Part shown: one piece after another, positions 24,813 to 33,655 of the stretch
How positions within the stretch are numbered: the stretch's first letter is position 1
Layout of the letters: each line of letters starts with the position of its first letter
NCBI GenBank assembly: GCA_018266845.1
Contig: JAFDZO010000012.1
Coordinates: 1-64,000 of the forward strand
Length of the DNA stretch: 64,000 bases
Reading direction: 5' to 3'
Source of the DNA: Bacteroidota bacterium
GTDB lineage: Bacteria > Bacteroidota > Ignavibacteria > Tepidaquicellales > Tepidaquicellaceae
The notes under the pieces: model-generated
The model's database searches: none
What the model saw: only the letters and a program-made list of their open reading frames with translations
What the model was told of the DNA's origin: nothing
Translations under genes and position numbers: made by a program

Positions 24813-26033
24813 TTATCTCACTAAAAGCATTTTTTTTGCAGTTGAAAATTTTCCGGCTTCCATTTTATAGTAATAAACTCCGCTTGCTAAATTTCTTGCA
24901 TTAAATTCCATGTTATGACTTCCCTGAGAATAAAGACCCCCGGCAAGAGTTTCGATTTCCTTTCCCTGAATATCAAAAATTTTTATTGATACAAACGTTT
25001 CTTTCGGCACCTCAAAGTTTATTTTTGTTGAAGGATTAAATGGATTAGGGTAGTTTTGATATAGCGCAAAGTTTTCTATAACAGAATTATTATTTTGAGT
25101 GTAGGTAAATGCCCCGCCTCCATCCGTCGTTTTAAGAATCGTTCCATTATCTCCTACAATATATCCCGTTAAGTCATTAAGGTAAAAAAAGTTTGCATTT
25201 AGATTCGCCGTTGTTCCGCTTATCTGTCTTCCGAAAGTTGTTCCGCTGTTTGTTGATTTCAGAATTATCCCATTGTTTCCGGTAATGTAAACCCTGCTAT
25301 CGTTGTTACCTGAATACTCAATTGAACTTAACTTGGCTCCGGTGTTAGTTGTAAGCTGGCTCCAGTTAGCTCCATTATTTGTGCTTTTAATAACAAGCCC
25401 GTTTCCTCCTACTATCATATAGGTTGAAAAGAAAAGAGGAACTCCGTATAAATTCTCAGCCGTGGGACTTGAAGCAAGTGTCCAATTAGTTCCGCCGGAA
25501 CCTGTTGAACGAAGAATTGTCCCGTTGTTTCCTACGGCAGTCGGTGAAAATATACCTGTTACAGCATTAAGATTTTGAGTGGTAACTTGCGGAAGCAGCG
25601 ACCATGTCAGCCCTAAATCAGTGCTTCTTATCATTGCGCCGGAATCTCCAACGGCTATGAAATTAAATTCAGATACGTCTCTTAAATTTCTTGGCGTCGG
25701 CGATGGAATTATATTCCAAACAAGATTTGATATTGAGCATCGTAAAATAGTTCCGTTATTTCCAACAGCTATGATCGGCGCGCCTACCTGCTCCATAAAA
25801 ATTATCGCATTGAGAGTATTGGTTGTTCCGCTGTTTTGCTGAATCCACGTTGCGCCTCCGTTTGAAGTATAAAGTATTGTTCCATCCTGACCGCAGACCC
25901 AAACCTGGTTTTCGTTCCCATGGTTAAAGTTTACTCCGTAAAGATTTTTTGTTGTCCCGCTGTTTTGCTGCACCCATCCGCCATAAGAGATATTGGTAAA
26001 AAAAAGCAAAGCTAATAAAAATTTTATTTTCAT
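24813..26033 (-). CDS. T9SS-secreted YCF48-like beta-propeller protein
   Basis: 406-aa protein with a signal peptide and about seven blades repeating the pattern AVGNNGTILRSTxxGxxW (YCF48/BNR-type propeller). The last 85 residues are a T9SS type A sorting domain: LYQNYPNPFNPSTKINFEV through KKMLLVR. It is predicted to be cell-surface or secreted. The repeats are unusually regular, each with GTT-x-NL followed by a VGxxG turn. The role is unknown. Confidence 0.88.
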   Translation of the reverse strand: MKIKFLLALLFFTNISYGGWVQQNSGTTKNLYGVNFNHGNENQVWVCGQDGTILYTSNGGATWIQQNSGTTNTLNAIIFMEQVGAPIIAVGNNGTILRCSISNLVWNIIPSPTPRNLRDVSEFNFIAVGDSGAMIRSTDLGLTWSLLPQVTTQNLNAVTGIFSPTAVGNNGTILRSTGSGGTNWTLASSPTAENLYGVPLFFSTYMIVGGNGLVIKSTNNGANWSQLTTNTGAKLSSIEYSGNNDSRVYITGNNGIILKSTNSGTTFGRQISGTTANLNANFFYLNDLTGYIVGDNGTILKTTDGGGAFTYTQNNNSVIENFALYQNYPNPFNPSTKINFEVPKETFVSIKIFDIQGKEIETLAGGLYSQGSHNMEFNARNLASGVYYYKMEAGKFSTAKKMLLVR

Positions 26034-26148
26034 ATATTAGAAATAAAAAATTGATACGAAAAATATTTTCGTAAAAGCGGGGAGCTAAAAATAAGAAGAT
26101 GTATTCTGTTATCATTAAATTATAATTTATTTTTATTTATTTTTAAAG

Positions 26149-26649
26149 ATGAATTTTTCTTCACATTCCCCTATAGAAATAAAGGAAGCCGGAGCCGGAG
26201 ACATTAAGACAATTACATCAATTGCTTTCCCTGCGTGGGGGGCTACTTATTTGAAAATTGTATCGAGGGAGCAATTTGATTTTATGTACCGTGAAATGTA
26301 CTCCTCTGAATCTCTAAAAAAGCAATTTGGAAACGGGCATAGATTTTTTATCCTTTATGAAAATAAATCCCCGGCAGCTTTTGTCTCGTTTGTACGGGAG
26401 GGGAATACAGTCAAGGTGCCGAAGCTTTATGTTCATCCATTGCATCAGAAAAAAGGGTTCGGAAAAATTCTGCTGGAAAAGGTGGAAGAGCTAAATAAAA
26501 ATGAATTCCATGTGATTGAGCTGAACGTAAACCGATTCAACCCCGCGCAATTTTTTTACGAGAAGCTGGGTTTTAAAAAGGTATGCGAAATTGACGTTCC
26601 TATAGGAGAATATTTTATGAATGACTATATTATGAGGAAGGAAATTTAG
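26149..26649 (+). CDS. GNAT-family N-acetyltransferase
   Basis: 166-aa cytoplasmic acetyltransferase. The acetyl-CoA loop is VHPLHQKKGFGKILLE (the usual Q-x-x-G-x-G-x-x-L), preceded by VKVPKLYV and followed by the motif-B strand VIELNVNRFNPAQFFYEKLGFKKV. The substrate cannot be predicted. Confidence 0.88.
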   Translation: MNFSSHSPIEIKEAGAGDIKTITSIAFPAWGATYLKIVSREQFDFMYREMYSSESLKKQFGNGHRFFILYENKSPAAFVSFVREGNTVKVPKLYVHPLHQKKGFGKILLEKVEELNKNEFHVIELNVNRFNPAQFFYEKLGFKKVCEIDVPIGEYFMNDYIMRKEI

Positions 26650-26672
26650 AACTTACGCTTATTCCAGAGTTT

Positions 26673-26718
26673 TCGAAATAAACACCTGTTATATCTACAC
26701 CTTATTTCGAGGGTTTTT
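26673..26718 (+). terminator. Possible terminator of the acetyltransferase gene
   Basis: 9-bp stem TCGAAATAA (26673-26681) / TTATTTCGA (26702-26710) with a 20-base loop, followed by GGGTTTTTGG. The loop is long, so this is a moderate call. Confidence 0.4.
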
Positions 26719-26790
26719 GGCAAACGCAATATCTTTTTGTTTTAACAATAAAATAATTGAGCTATTTTTTATAAACTTTTACAATTTTAA

Positions 26791-27195
26791 ATGTCTTTAC
26801 AGCTGCCGGTCGCTATAATCGCTATTCTTGTTTTTAGCGCTTTCTTAATTGCAATAATCAGAATTTTTACCAGAGAATCAAAAGAAAAAAAGGAAATTCA
26901 AAACAAGCTCGCCGAATATGACGAAAAATTCCGCCGCGCAGTTTTTGCGTCCGCTGTAATCATAAGCATCATACGCTCCGCTGCAATTGGCAGAAGCGAA
27001 ATGAGAGTTGACCTCCGGCTTGAAGTGAAACCGCAAGAAGGTGAATCTTATTCACAATCCGTCTCGTGGATGATGGATGTTTCGGAGCTTTCGTATTTGA
27101 AACAGGGAGAGACTATTCAGGTGAAAATTGATGCGGATGATTCCGCAATGGTTTATCCTACTTTTGCGAAGAGCAAATACTGGATATGGAGTTAA
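26791..27195 (+). CDS. Small membrane-anchored protein of unknown function
   Basis: 134 aa: one N-terminal transmembrane helix (residues 5-26, LPVAIIAILVFSAFLIAIIRIF), a short charged helix, a second moderately hydrophobic helix, and a beta-rich C-terminal domain (VDLRLEVKPQEGESYSQSVS). Similar layouts occur in uncharacterised single-gene membrane proteins of the phylum. No family recognised. Confidence 0.6.
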   Translation: MSLQLPVAIIAILVFSAFLIAIIRIFTRESKEKKEIQNKLAEYDEKFRRAVFASAVIISIIRSAAIGRSEMRVDLRLEVKPQEGESYSQSVSWMMDVSELSYLKQGETIQVKIDADDSAMVYPTFAKSKYWIWS

Positions 27196-27297
27196 AAATT
27201 TAACCGCAAAGAACACAGAGTTTTACTAAAATTAAGCTCATCTTTACAAAGCTATTGATTCGTATCTGTTGCAAAATTACTTTACGCTTAACCCATT

Positions 27298-28926
27298 TTA
27301 CTTAATAATTTTTTTCATCAGCGATTTTCCCACGCTCTTATCCGGCTTTCTTATATCAAGAATTTCAGATATGGTCGGAGCAATATCGCACTGCGAATTA
27401 TACTCATCCGTTTCGCCGTGAATTACTCCACCGCCGAACCAAATCAAAGGAACATTTACATCATATCTATAGGCAGTTCCGTGTGTAGCTCCCCTTTTCA
27501 TATCTGTTATCCAGTTAGAATCAAGCGCAAACATCACGTCTCCACATCTTTCTTTTATAAATCCGTTTTGAAAAAACCTTGCATCTCTTGTATTGTAAAA
27601 CCCGCTCTCTATTCCTGCGGCAGTGTACGATTCGATAATGCCTTTGTAATTCAAAATATAGGTGCCGACCTCAACAGATATTTTTTCCACACTTAGATTT
27701 TTCTCTAAAAGTGTTTTATAATTAAAATAAATCTGATGGTTTTCTATCCACAAAACATAATCATCATTTCCATATTTAGCGCTTAAAAAAATATCAATAC
27801 TGTCTTTAAGATTTTTCGTATCAAGATTTCCCGATGAGACACCTATGCTTTCAAGATAGCCAGGCACAGGAGCTACTCCATGATCGGATGTTAAAAATAA
27901 GAGTATATTGTCAAAGCCGATAGCTTTATCTAATGTATTAAAAAGCTCTTCAAGATTTTTATCGAGCCGCAGATATGTATCCTCAGTTTCAATTGAATTA
28001 GGTCCGAAGTGATGTCCAACTTTATCCGTAGAAGAAAAGCTGATGCAGAAAAAATCTGTTTCGTTTCCCTGTCCTAATTTTTCATCATTAAATACGGTTA
28101 AAGCAAAGTCTTTAAGTATATCATTTCCATAGGCTGTATATTCGAGTAGTTCGGGATTTTTTGCCCGCAAAAATGAAAGATCGTAGGGAAACACAGGATG
28201 CTTTAATCCTTTAAACAAAGTTTCCCATGGCACATCATCGGCAGTGCTTTCCGTATATGTTTCAATAGGATAAAATGTGTTCCAGATTTGGCTAAGATAA
28301 AAATCGTTCAGATTTCTTTCATTAAATTTCCGCGCCCACTCAGGAAGTTCATCCATATAATATGTGCTTGTAATAAATTTTCCAGAAACATTATCGAACC
28401 AGAACGTCTTGCCTAAATGACCGCCGCAAAAAACTGCGCCTCTGTCTTTTAAAGAAATACTTATTACTCTGGAGTTTTTATCAGCTTTAACAAGCTCATC
28501 AGTAACAGTGGAAGCGAGTAAATTCTTCGCAGAGAATTTTTCTTTCGGTGTGTTAACTCCCACTGCCCTTACATTTTCATCATCTGCGCAGTAAACAATT
28601 TTGTTATTTGTTCTGTCATACCATTCGTTTGCAATCACTCCGTTGATAAACGGAAGCGTGCCCGTATAAACGCAGGAATGCCCTGCTGCCGTTACAGTAG
28701 GAACGTAATCATAGTAGGAACTTTTAAAATAAAATCCGCTTTTGAGTAATCTTTTAAATCCACCCTCCGAAAATTTATCTGCGAAGCGCCTTAGATAATC
28801 ATTGGACATCTGGTCAACTACTATACCTACAACAAGCTTCGGTTTTTGTTTTGAGTATGCCTGAGAAAAAACAAGAAGGGAGAAGAGAAATAAGAAAAGT
28901 CTTTTATTGAGGGAAATTCTATTCAC
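27298..28926 (-). CDS. PafA-like alkaline phosphatase
   Basis: 542-aa exported phosphatase with a signal peptide. It matches Elizabethkingia PafA in length and active-site plan: Asp38 (VVDQM), nucleophile Thr79 (PTVTAAGH), Asn100 (GVIANEW), the Lys160/Arg162 pair (SLKDRGAVFCGGHLG), a later Asp and His in STDKVGHHFGP, Asp and His in LTSDHGVAPVPG, and a C-terminal His in GATHGTAY. It should hydrolyse phosphate monoesters in the periplasm, supplying phosphate, using two zinc ions. It stands alone with respect to operon structure. Confidence 0.9.
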   Translation of the reverse strand: MNRISLNKRLFLFLFSLLVFSQAYSKQKPKLVVGIVVDQMSNDYLRRFADKFSEGGFKRLLKSGFYFKSSYYDYVPTVTAAGHSCVYTGTLPFINGVIANEWYDRTNNKIVYCADDENVRAVGVNTPKEKFSAKNLLASTVTDELVKADKNSRVISISLKDRGAVFCGGHLGKTFWFDNVSGKFITSTYYMDELPEWARKFNERNLNDFYLSQIWNTFYPIETYTESTADDVPWETLFKGLKHPVFPYDLSFLRAKNPELLEYTAYGNDILKDFALTVFNDEKLGQGNETDFFCISFSSTDKVGHHFGPNSIETEDTYLRLDKNLEELFNTLDKAIGFDNILLFLTSDHGVAPVPGYLESIGVSSGNLDTKNLKDSIDIFLSAKYGNDDYVLWIENHQIYFNYKTLLEKNLSVEKISVEVGTYILNYKGIIESYTAAGIESGFYNTRDARFFQNGFIKERCGDVMFALDSNWITDMKRGATHGTAYRYDVNVPLIWFGGGVIHGETDEYNSQCDIAPTISEILDIRKPDKSVGKSLMKKIIK

Positions 28927-28987
28927 AATTTTACCGAATCAATTTATAATATTTGCCAGATATAAAAATAGCTGCCGGAGTAATATA

Positions 28988-29014
28988 CGTTCCCAAGCAG
29001 GAGCTTGGGAACGA
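28988..29014. repeat. REP-like palindrome, copy D
   Basis: CGTTCCCAAGCAGGAGCTTG then GGAACGA: same outer arms (CGTTCCC/GGGAACG) as the cluster at 4.5-4.8 kb with a different inner stem (AAGC/GCTT). Confidence 0.7.
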
Positions 29015-29018
29015 GAAA

Positions 29019-29054
29019 AAACTTTAACCTGTCAGGATAAAAAACCTGACAGGT
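29019..29054 (-). terminator. Terminator of the TonB-dependent receptor gene
   Basis: Perfect 10-bp stem ACCTGTCAGG (29027-29036) / CCTGACAGGT (29045-29054), reached 19 bases after the receptor stop on the minus strand and followed by TAAAGTTTTTT. The same ACCTGTCAGG palindrome is a common intergenic sequence in Bacteroidota (background knowledge). Confidence 0.6.
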
Positions 29055-29073
29055 CTTTAAGTTAATCAAAATA

Positions 29074-32037
29074 TCAGAATCCTAAAGTAAGATTTGCTCT
29101 GAATGTTCTCTTTTCTCCGGGAATAACACCGAATCTATCGGCTGCTGCAAAGTAATCTTTGTCGAATAAATTAGCTGATTGCAGGGATATTGTTCCTTTG
29201 AAAAGTTTCGGTAAAATAAAATTATAACCTGCATACGCGCTGAAGATTGCTCTGGTCGGAAGCTGATTATCATAGGTAGAAAGATAATAATCTCTTCCAT
29301 TTGAAGCATTGGTTCCCTGATAGACGCTTGTTACAGCCGTATAAGTGCCGCCATCAAGAAGATAATCTCTTGCAGCAAAGTTCATATCAATTCCTCCAAA
29401 CCATCCTTTCCAGTCATAGGTCAATCCCAATGAAATCATCGTCTGCGGACCGCTTGCAACCGGCTGGTCTTTCAGTTCGTCAAAGAAAAGCGTATCAATA
29501 TTTCCGTTAAAATCTCTTGCTGAAGTATTAAAAGCTCTTCTGTATGTTAATCCGTTAGACCTTACTTCGGTTGTAACGCTTGAAAGTATATCGGTCCATT
29601 TGTTATCCATATATGTAAGCGAACCTCTTACGCCAAGACCTTTTATTTTTGTAACTTTATCCAATCTCGCGTTGAATTCAAATTCAATTCCTCTGTGTGT
29701 TGACTGCCCGACTAATTCAGAACGGAATCCGTTTCTGTCATATCCCGGCTGTCCTGCTTTTGTAATATCTTGAATTCTTGCGGCTTTGTTATCCCATATC
29801 ATCCAGTATCCGTTTACTTTAGCCGAAACATCCTGCGTAGCAAACCCGAATCCGGTTTCAAACTGATTTGATTTTTCATCTTCGACATTCGGGTTAACTG
29901 CTCCCTGATTGTAATAAACTCCAAGGTCAATAAATCTTTCGACGTGGGCAAAGTTACCGAAGAAATTCCAGTTATCATTTATGTTGTAGTTAAATCCGAT
30001 TTTGGGCTGCAAGAAACCTCTGCTGCGGCTGACGTTAACAAGATTGAACTGATACCATCTTCCGCCTGTGGCAGAGCGCATATAAAATTTACCTGTTCCA
30101 TCGGGACCTTCCTTAGTAACGCCAAGCGCTGATACCTCTGAAGATGTTAATCTCAAACCGATTGCATTTTCAGAAGGCATATTTTCTGTCAGTGTATATT
30201 TATACCAGACATACTGAAGCGATGCCATAATGTTCAGCTTATTTACAAACCAGTTTGCCTGAGTGAATAAAGTAAGCTGAGGTGTTTCACCTTTGTAATT
30301 TCTGTATTGTGTTTTGTATGTCGGGTCAGTTGTCGAAAGACTAAAGTCAAACGGAGAGCCAATATCTGCATCACCTCTATCTATATCACCCTGAAACACA
30401 GAGCGAGTAAAAGATGTATCTGCAACGGTAGATGATGAGTTCTTATATGCTCCGTATGTTTGTGTAATACTGTCTTTTCCATAGAGATTTGTGAAGTGTC
30501 CCGGGTGGTCTGCCTTCCAGCTTCTTACCTCAAACCCTGCTGTAATATTAAGATTTTTTGAAAGCTGAGTTTGGAAGTTTGAAAGTAGCCCGAATTGGCT
30601 GTGCAGAGAATAGCTGTTTCTCTGGAATGCAGTGCTAAGATACGCATTTGCATCGGTTAGAGTGTTTATATATCCTTCCGAACCATATCTGTTTAGAGTA
30701 ACTGTATCAATTGATGTACCATTGTTTCCGGTGCTTGGTCTTTTGATTGTAAATACTGCTCCGTTATTATTCAGGCTTGAGCCTCCTCCTCTTCCGAGAG
30801 ATAAGAACGCAGTTGACCTGAGTATAGATTTTTCGTTTATATCAAAAGTGTAATGAAGTTCTGCCTGCGGCTTATGGAAAAAATTGTGAGCTAAGTTTAC
30901 AAACTTTCCGTCTTTTAAATCATTTTTTCCGTCAAGCAATCCGTAGCTTGGTCCCAGCTTATTAGCGGGTAATTGATTTACAATATCAAGCGGAAGAAAG
31001 TTTGCAGGGTTTGCTTTATATCCGAACTTTGTGAAATAAATAGCATCCTGACTGAATGAATATCCATGCACCTGCGGAGCGCCGTGAAGAACAAACTTAA
31101 GGCTGTTTTTGCTGTTAAGATAATAAGAAAGCGATGTATAATAGTTTAGCCCTTCGTATCTGCCGCTTGTTCTTGAACCTTCGGCAATTTTTCTGTCAAC
31201 ATTAAGCGCAGCAGAAAATTTTCCGCTTAGTAATCCTGAGCTAAGCTTTATACCATACATAGTATTCATGGGGTCGCCGTAAGAAAAATTAGCGCCGTAA
31301 AACGGAGTAAGGCTTGGGTTTTCGGTTAAGATATTAAATGAGCCCCCGAAAGAACCTGAGCCATAAAGAGAAGAACCTGCGCCTCTTTGAATCTGGATAG
31401 AGCCTGCATTAGATGAAACCGCTCCCCAGTTTGACCAGAATACCGAATTTGACTCCGGGTCATTTGTCGGAATGCCGTTTATTAATACCTGAACATAATT
31501 TTGTGAAAAACCCCTTACAAGAAGCTGCGACTCGCCGTTACCTGCGCCGTCGGTTGAATAGGCGTAAAGACCGGGAGTTCCTTTTGCGAGCAAAGGAGCA
31601 TCCTGTCCGTGAATGCGCGACTCAATCTGCTGGCTGGTAATATTTGTAAAAGCAACAGGGGTTTCTCTTTCCTTTGCTCTGTTAATTTCAACGATAATTT
31701 CTTCAGTTGATAAAGAGCCGGGCTTTAATTTAAAATCTAAAACCGTGTGTGTTGCGTCAATGAAGTAGTCCTGCTTTGATGTTTCGTAGCCGATGAAAGA
31801 GGCAGTAATAGTCTGCGTACCTGCCATCATACGATTCAAGGTATAGTTGCCCTTTGAATCGGTTACGGCTTTTTTATCACCTGATTTAACTGTTGCACCG
31901 CTGATTGGTTCGCCGGTTTCCGCATTAGTAACCGTGCCGGTGAGATCAAATACGACATAGTCTTTTTGCGCGAAAGAGCTGTTTAACCCTGCTGCAAAAA
32001 ACAACAATGCCAGGAATAGTTTGTAAACATTTTGCAT
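29074..32037 (-). CDS. TonB-dependent receptor
   Basis: 987-aa outer-membrane transporter. Signal peptide, then a carboxypeptidase-regulatory-like Ig domain at about 27-110 (VTNAETGEPISGATVKSGDK), a plug domain (about 115-240, with LLVRGFSQNYVQVLINGIPTND and IQIQRGAGSSLYGSGSFGGSFNI), and a 22-strand barrel to the C-terminal LTLGF. No SusD partner, heme, siderophore or cobalamin gene is adjacent, so the ligand is unknown. A strong Shine-Dalgarno sequence precedes the ATG, and a hairpin terminator follows. It is transcribed as a single gene. Confidence 0.93.
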   Translation of the reverse strand: MQNVYKLFLALLFFAAGLNSSFAQKDYVVFDLTGTVTNAETGEPISGATVKSGDKKAVTDSKGNYTLNRMMAGTQTITASFIGYETSKQDYFIDATHTVLDFKLKPGSLSTEEIIVEINRAKERETPVAFTNITSQQIESRIHGQDAPLLAKGTPGLYAYSTDGAGNGESQLLVRGFSQNYVQVLINGIPTNDPESNSVFWSNWGAVSSNAGSIQIQRGAGSSLYGSGSFGGSFNILTENPSLTPFYGANFSYGDPMNTMYGIKLSSGLLSGKFSAALNVDRKIAEGSRTSGRYEGLNYYTSLSYYLNSKNSLKFVLHGAPQVHGYSFSQDAIYFTKFGYKANPANFLPLDIVNQLPANKLGPSYGLLDGKNDLKDGKFVNLAHNFFHKPQAELHYTFDINEKSILRSTAFLSLGRGGGSSLNNNGAVFTIKRPSTGNNGTSIDTVTLNRYGSEGYINTLTDANAYLSTAFQRNSYSLHSQFGLLSNFQTQLSKNLNITAGFEVRSWKADHPGHFTNLYGKDSITQTYGAYKNSSSTVADTSFTRSVFQGDIDRGDADIGSPFDFSLSTTDPTYKTQYRNYKGETPQLTLFTQANWFVNKLNIMASLQYVWYKYTLTENMPSENAIGLRLTSSEVSALGVTKEGPDGTGKFYMRSATGGRWYQFNLVNVSRSRGFLQPKIGFNYNINDNWNFFGNFAHVERFIDLGVYYNQGAVNPNVEDEKSNQFETGFGFATQDVSAKVNGYWMIWDNKAARIQDITKAGQPGYDRNGFRSELVGQSTHRGIEFEFNARLDKVTKIKGLGVRGSLTYMDNKWTDILSSVTTEVRSNGLTYRRAFNTSARDFNGNIDTLFFDELKDQPVASGPQTMISLGLTYDWKGWFGGIDMNFAARDYLLDGGTYTAVTSVYQGTNASNGRDYYLSTYDNQLPTRAIFSAYAGYNFILPKLFKGTISLQSANLFDKDYFAAADRFGVIPGEKRTFRANLTLGF

Positions 32038-32045
32038 TAAGTTTT

Positions 32046-32055
32046 CTCCTTCCTT
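32046..32055 (-). promoter_or_regulatory. Strong ribosome binding site of the TonB receptor
   Basis: AAGGAAGGAG on the minus strand, 8 bases before the ATG at 32037. It is the strongest Shine-Dalgarno match that I saw in the window. Confidence 0.75.
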
Positions 32056-32380
32056 TAATGTTAGGGATTATTTTACCTGTAAAACGAATTTTACTAATAT
32101 TAAAAACGAACTTAAAATAATTGTAAAGTTCAAGTTATTTTTACTTTTTAATATAATGGCGGGATTGTTTTTGGTAATATACTTAGAATGGATTGAGAAA
32201 AAAAGAGGGTTTTGTATTTTGGAACACAAAAAGGCGTTGTTAAATGTGATGACACAAATAAGGCTTGATGCTTGCTGTTTTCTTCACAGCCTCGTTGCGG
32301 TTAATTATGAACTGTAAGGAAAAAATAGTCTCTTTAGACTTTCTCCTATTATCGGTAAATTTGCTAAAAATTTATTGTAA
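32056..32380. other. Divergent intergenic region, no gene seen
   Basis: About 325 bp between the TonB receptor and the 155-aa gene. AT-rich, with only a tiny AGTCT/AGACT hairpin near 32330. It should contain divergent promoters but I could not place them. No ORF or conserved RNA motif recognised. Confidence 0.5.
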
Positions 32381-32848
32381 ATGATACCACAATTCAAAAA
32401 TCTTAACGAAGACGAAAAAACTGCGCTGCTTGATACGCCCGCTTTAATAGCAGTTCTTATTGCAGGAGCGGATAATAAAATTGATGAAAAGGAAATAAAT
32501 TATTCGGAAAAGCTCACGCATTTCAGGGCATCGGATATGGAATCTCCTTTGCATTTATATTATGCAGAAGTGGATAAATATATTGCGGATGCGATTGCGC
32601 AGCAGGTAAAAACCCTGCCCAAGGATTTAATCGAAAGGCAGAATATTATTTCCGAAGAGCTTGCAAACTTGAATGAGATTCTTCCTAAGCTGGATAAGAG
32701 TTTCGCAATAGAGCTTTATAAAAGCTATCTTTCTTTTGCTAAGTCGGTTGCGAAATCTTCAGGAGGATTGTGGGGCTATGCTTCTATAACTCCAGAAGAG
32801 GAGCGCCTTTTGGGACTGAGTATGATAAACAACCCGGCGGAAAATTAA
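32381..32848 (+). CDS. Small helical protein, possibly TerB-like
   Basis: 155-aa cytoplasmic, helical protein. The N-terminal stretch LLDTPALIAVLIAGADNKIDEKEI resembles the first helices of TerB-like (tellurite-resistance-associated) domains, where Asp residues can bind metal. The resemblance is weak and the gene stands alone, with no ter operon nearby. Its stop codon falls inside the loop of its own terminator. Confidence 0.6.
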   Translation: MIPQFKNLNEDEKTALLDTPALIAVLIAGADNKIDEKEINYSEKLTHFRASDMESPLHLYYAEVDKYIADAIAQQVKTLPKDLIERQNIISEELANLNEILPKLDKSFAIELYKSYLSFAKSVAKSSGGLWGYASITPEEERLLGLSMINNPAEN

Positions 32849-32867
32849 TTTCCGCCGTATTTATTTA
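32835..32867 (+). terminator. Intrinsic terminator overlapping the TerB-like gene end
   Basis: 9-bp stem CGGCGGAAA (32835-32843) / TTTCCGCCG (32849-32857), followed by TATTTATTTATT. The stop codon TAA at 32846-32848 lies in the loop region. Confidence 0.75.
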
Positions 32868-32900
32868 TTGACACGTAGTTACATATATGTAACAAATAGT

Positions 32901-33653
32901 TTATCCCGCCCATGGTAAATCCGTTGTGTTGTCTCTAAGAAATTTGAATCTCACCCAGCCTTCTTTTCCCGTGCTTGATTTTACGAGATACCAGTCGCAT
33001 TCATATTCATCGTCATAGCCGGCTTCATTTTTGCACACCGGAGAAATATCGCACTTCATAACTTTAATCTTTATACCTGCTTTGAGAGTTTCAACGACTT
33101 CGGAATTGTCATTTCTTGATTTCAAAATCTTAAAAGAATTCTGCACAGTTCCTTCTACATTTACATCATAAGTATCTTTCTTCACCATTTCTATTTTACC
33201 TGATGAATTAACTGCATACTCTCCGTGCAAAGACCAAAAGCCCATCCATTCATTGCTGAGAATTTTTCCGTTTCCCGGAACCTCGATGCCTCCCCAAATC
33301 TTTATACTTCCAAGCCGAATTATTTTATCCTCCTTTAAGCGGTAGAAAAAAAACTCACCCACATCACCCGTACCGAAACAGGAAACCAATAGCGCGGGAG
33401 TATCCGAATCTATATCAACAATCTTTGCATCAAAAACTTCCGCCTCTTCGCATTTATCTTTGTACACAATTCCATTTATGCTTACGGAAAAATCCCCCTG
33501 AATATAGCTGTACGCTCCGTCATTAGTAGTAAATGATACTATTACACGGTCAGCAATGTTATCCCTGTTCAAATCTCCAGAAAAAGTAGTGTCCTTCGTT
33601 CCGGCAAAAATAGCAGGCGCAAGAATAAAAAGGAAAAATAAATTTTTTATCAT
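32901..33653 (-). CDS. Exported protein with C-terminal SH3b-like domain
   Basis: 250 aa with a signal peptide (MIKNLFFLFILAPAIFAG). The first part has an FG-GAP/VCBS-like segment (DLNRDNIADRVIVSF) and resembles proteins that report physical properties of an envelope component. The end (about 165-250) looks like a bacterial SH3 domain (LKAGIKIKVMKC, WYLVKSSTGKEGWVRF), usually a peptidoglycan- or protein-binding module. It starts 2 bp after the preceding T9SS gene, so they are probably co-transcribed. Confidence 0.65.
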   Translation of the reverse strand: MIKNLFFLFILAPAIFAGTKDTTFSGDLNRDNIADRVIVSFTTNDGAYSYIQGDFSVSINGIVYKDKCEEAEVFDAKIVDIDSDTPALLVSCFGTGDVGEFFFYRLKEDKIIRLGSIKIWGGIEVPGNGKILSNEWMGFWSLHGEYAVNSSGKIEMVKKDTYDVNVEGTVQNSFKILKSRNDNSEVVETLKAGIKIKVMKCDISPVCKNEAGYDDEYECDWYLVKSSTGKEGWVRFKFLRDNTTDLPWAG

Positions 33654-33655
33654 TA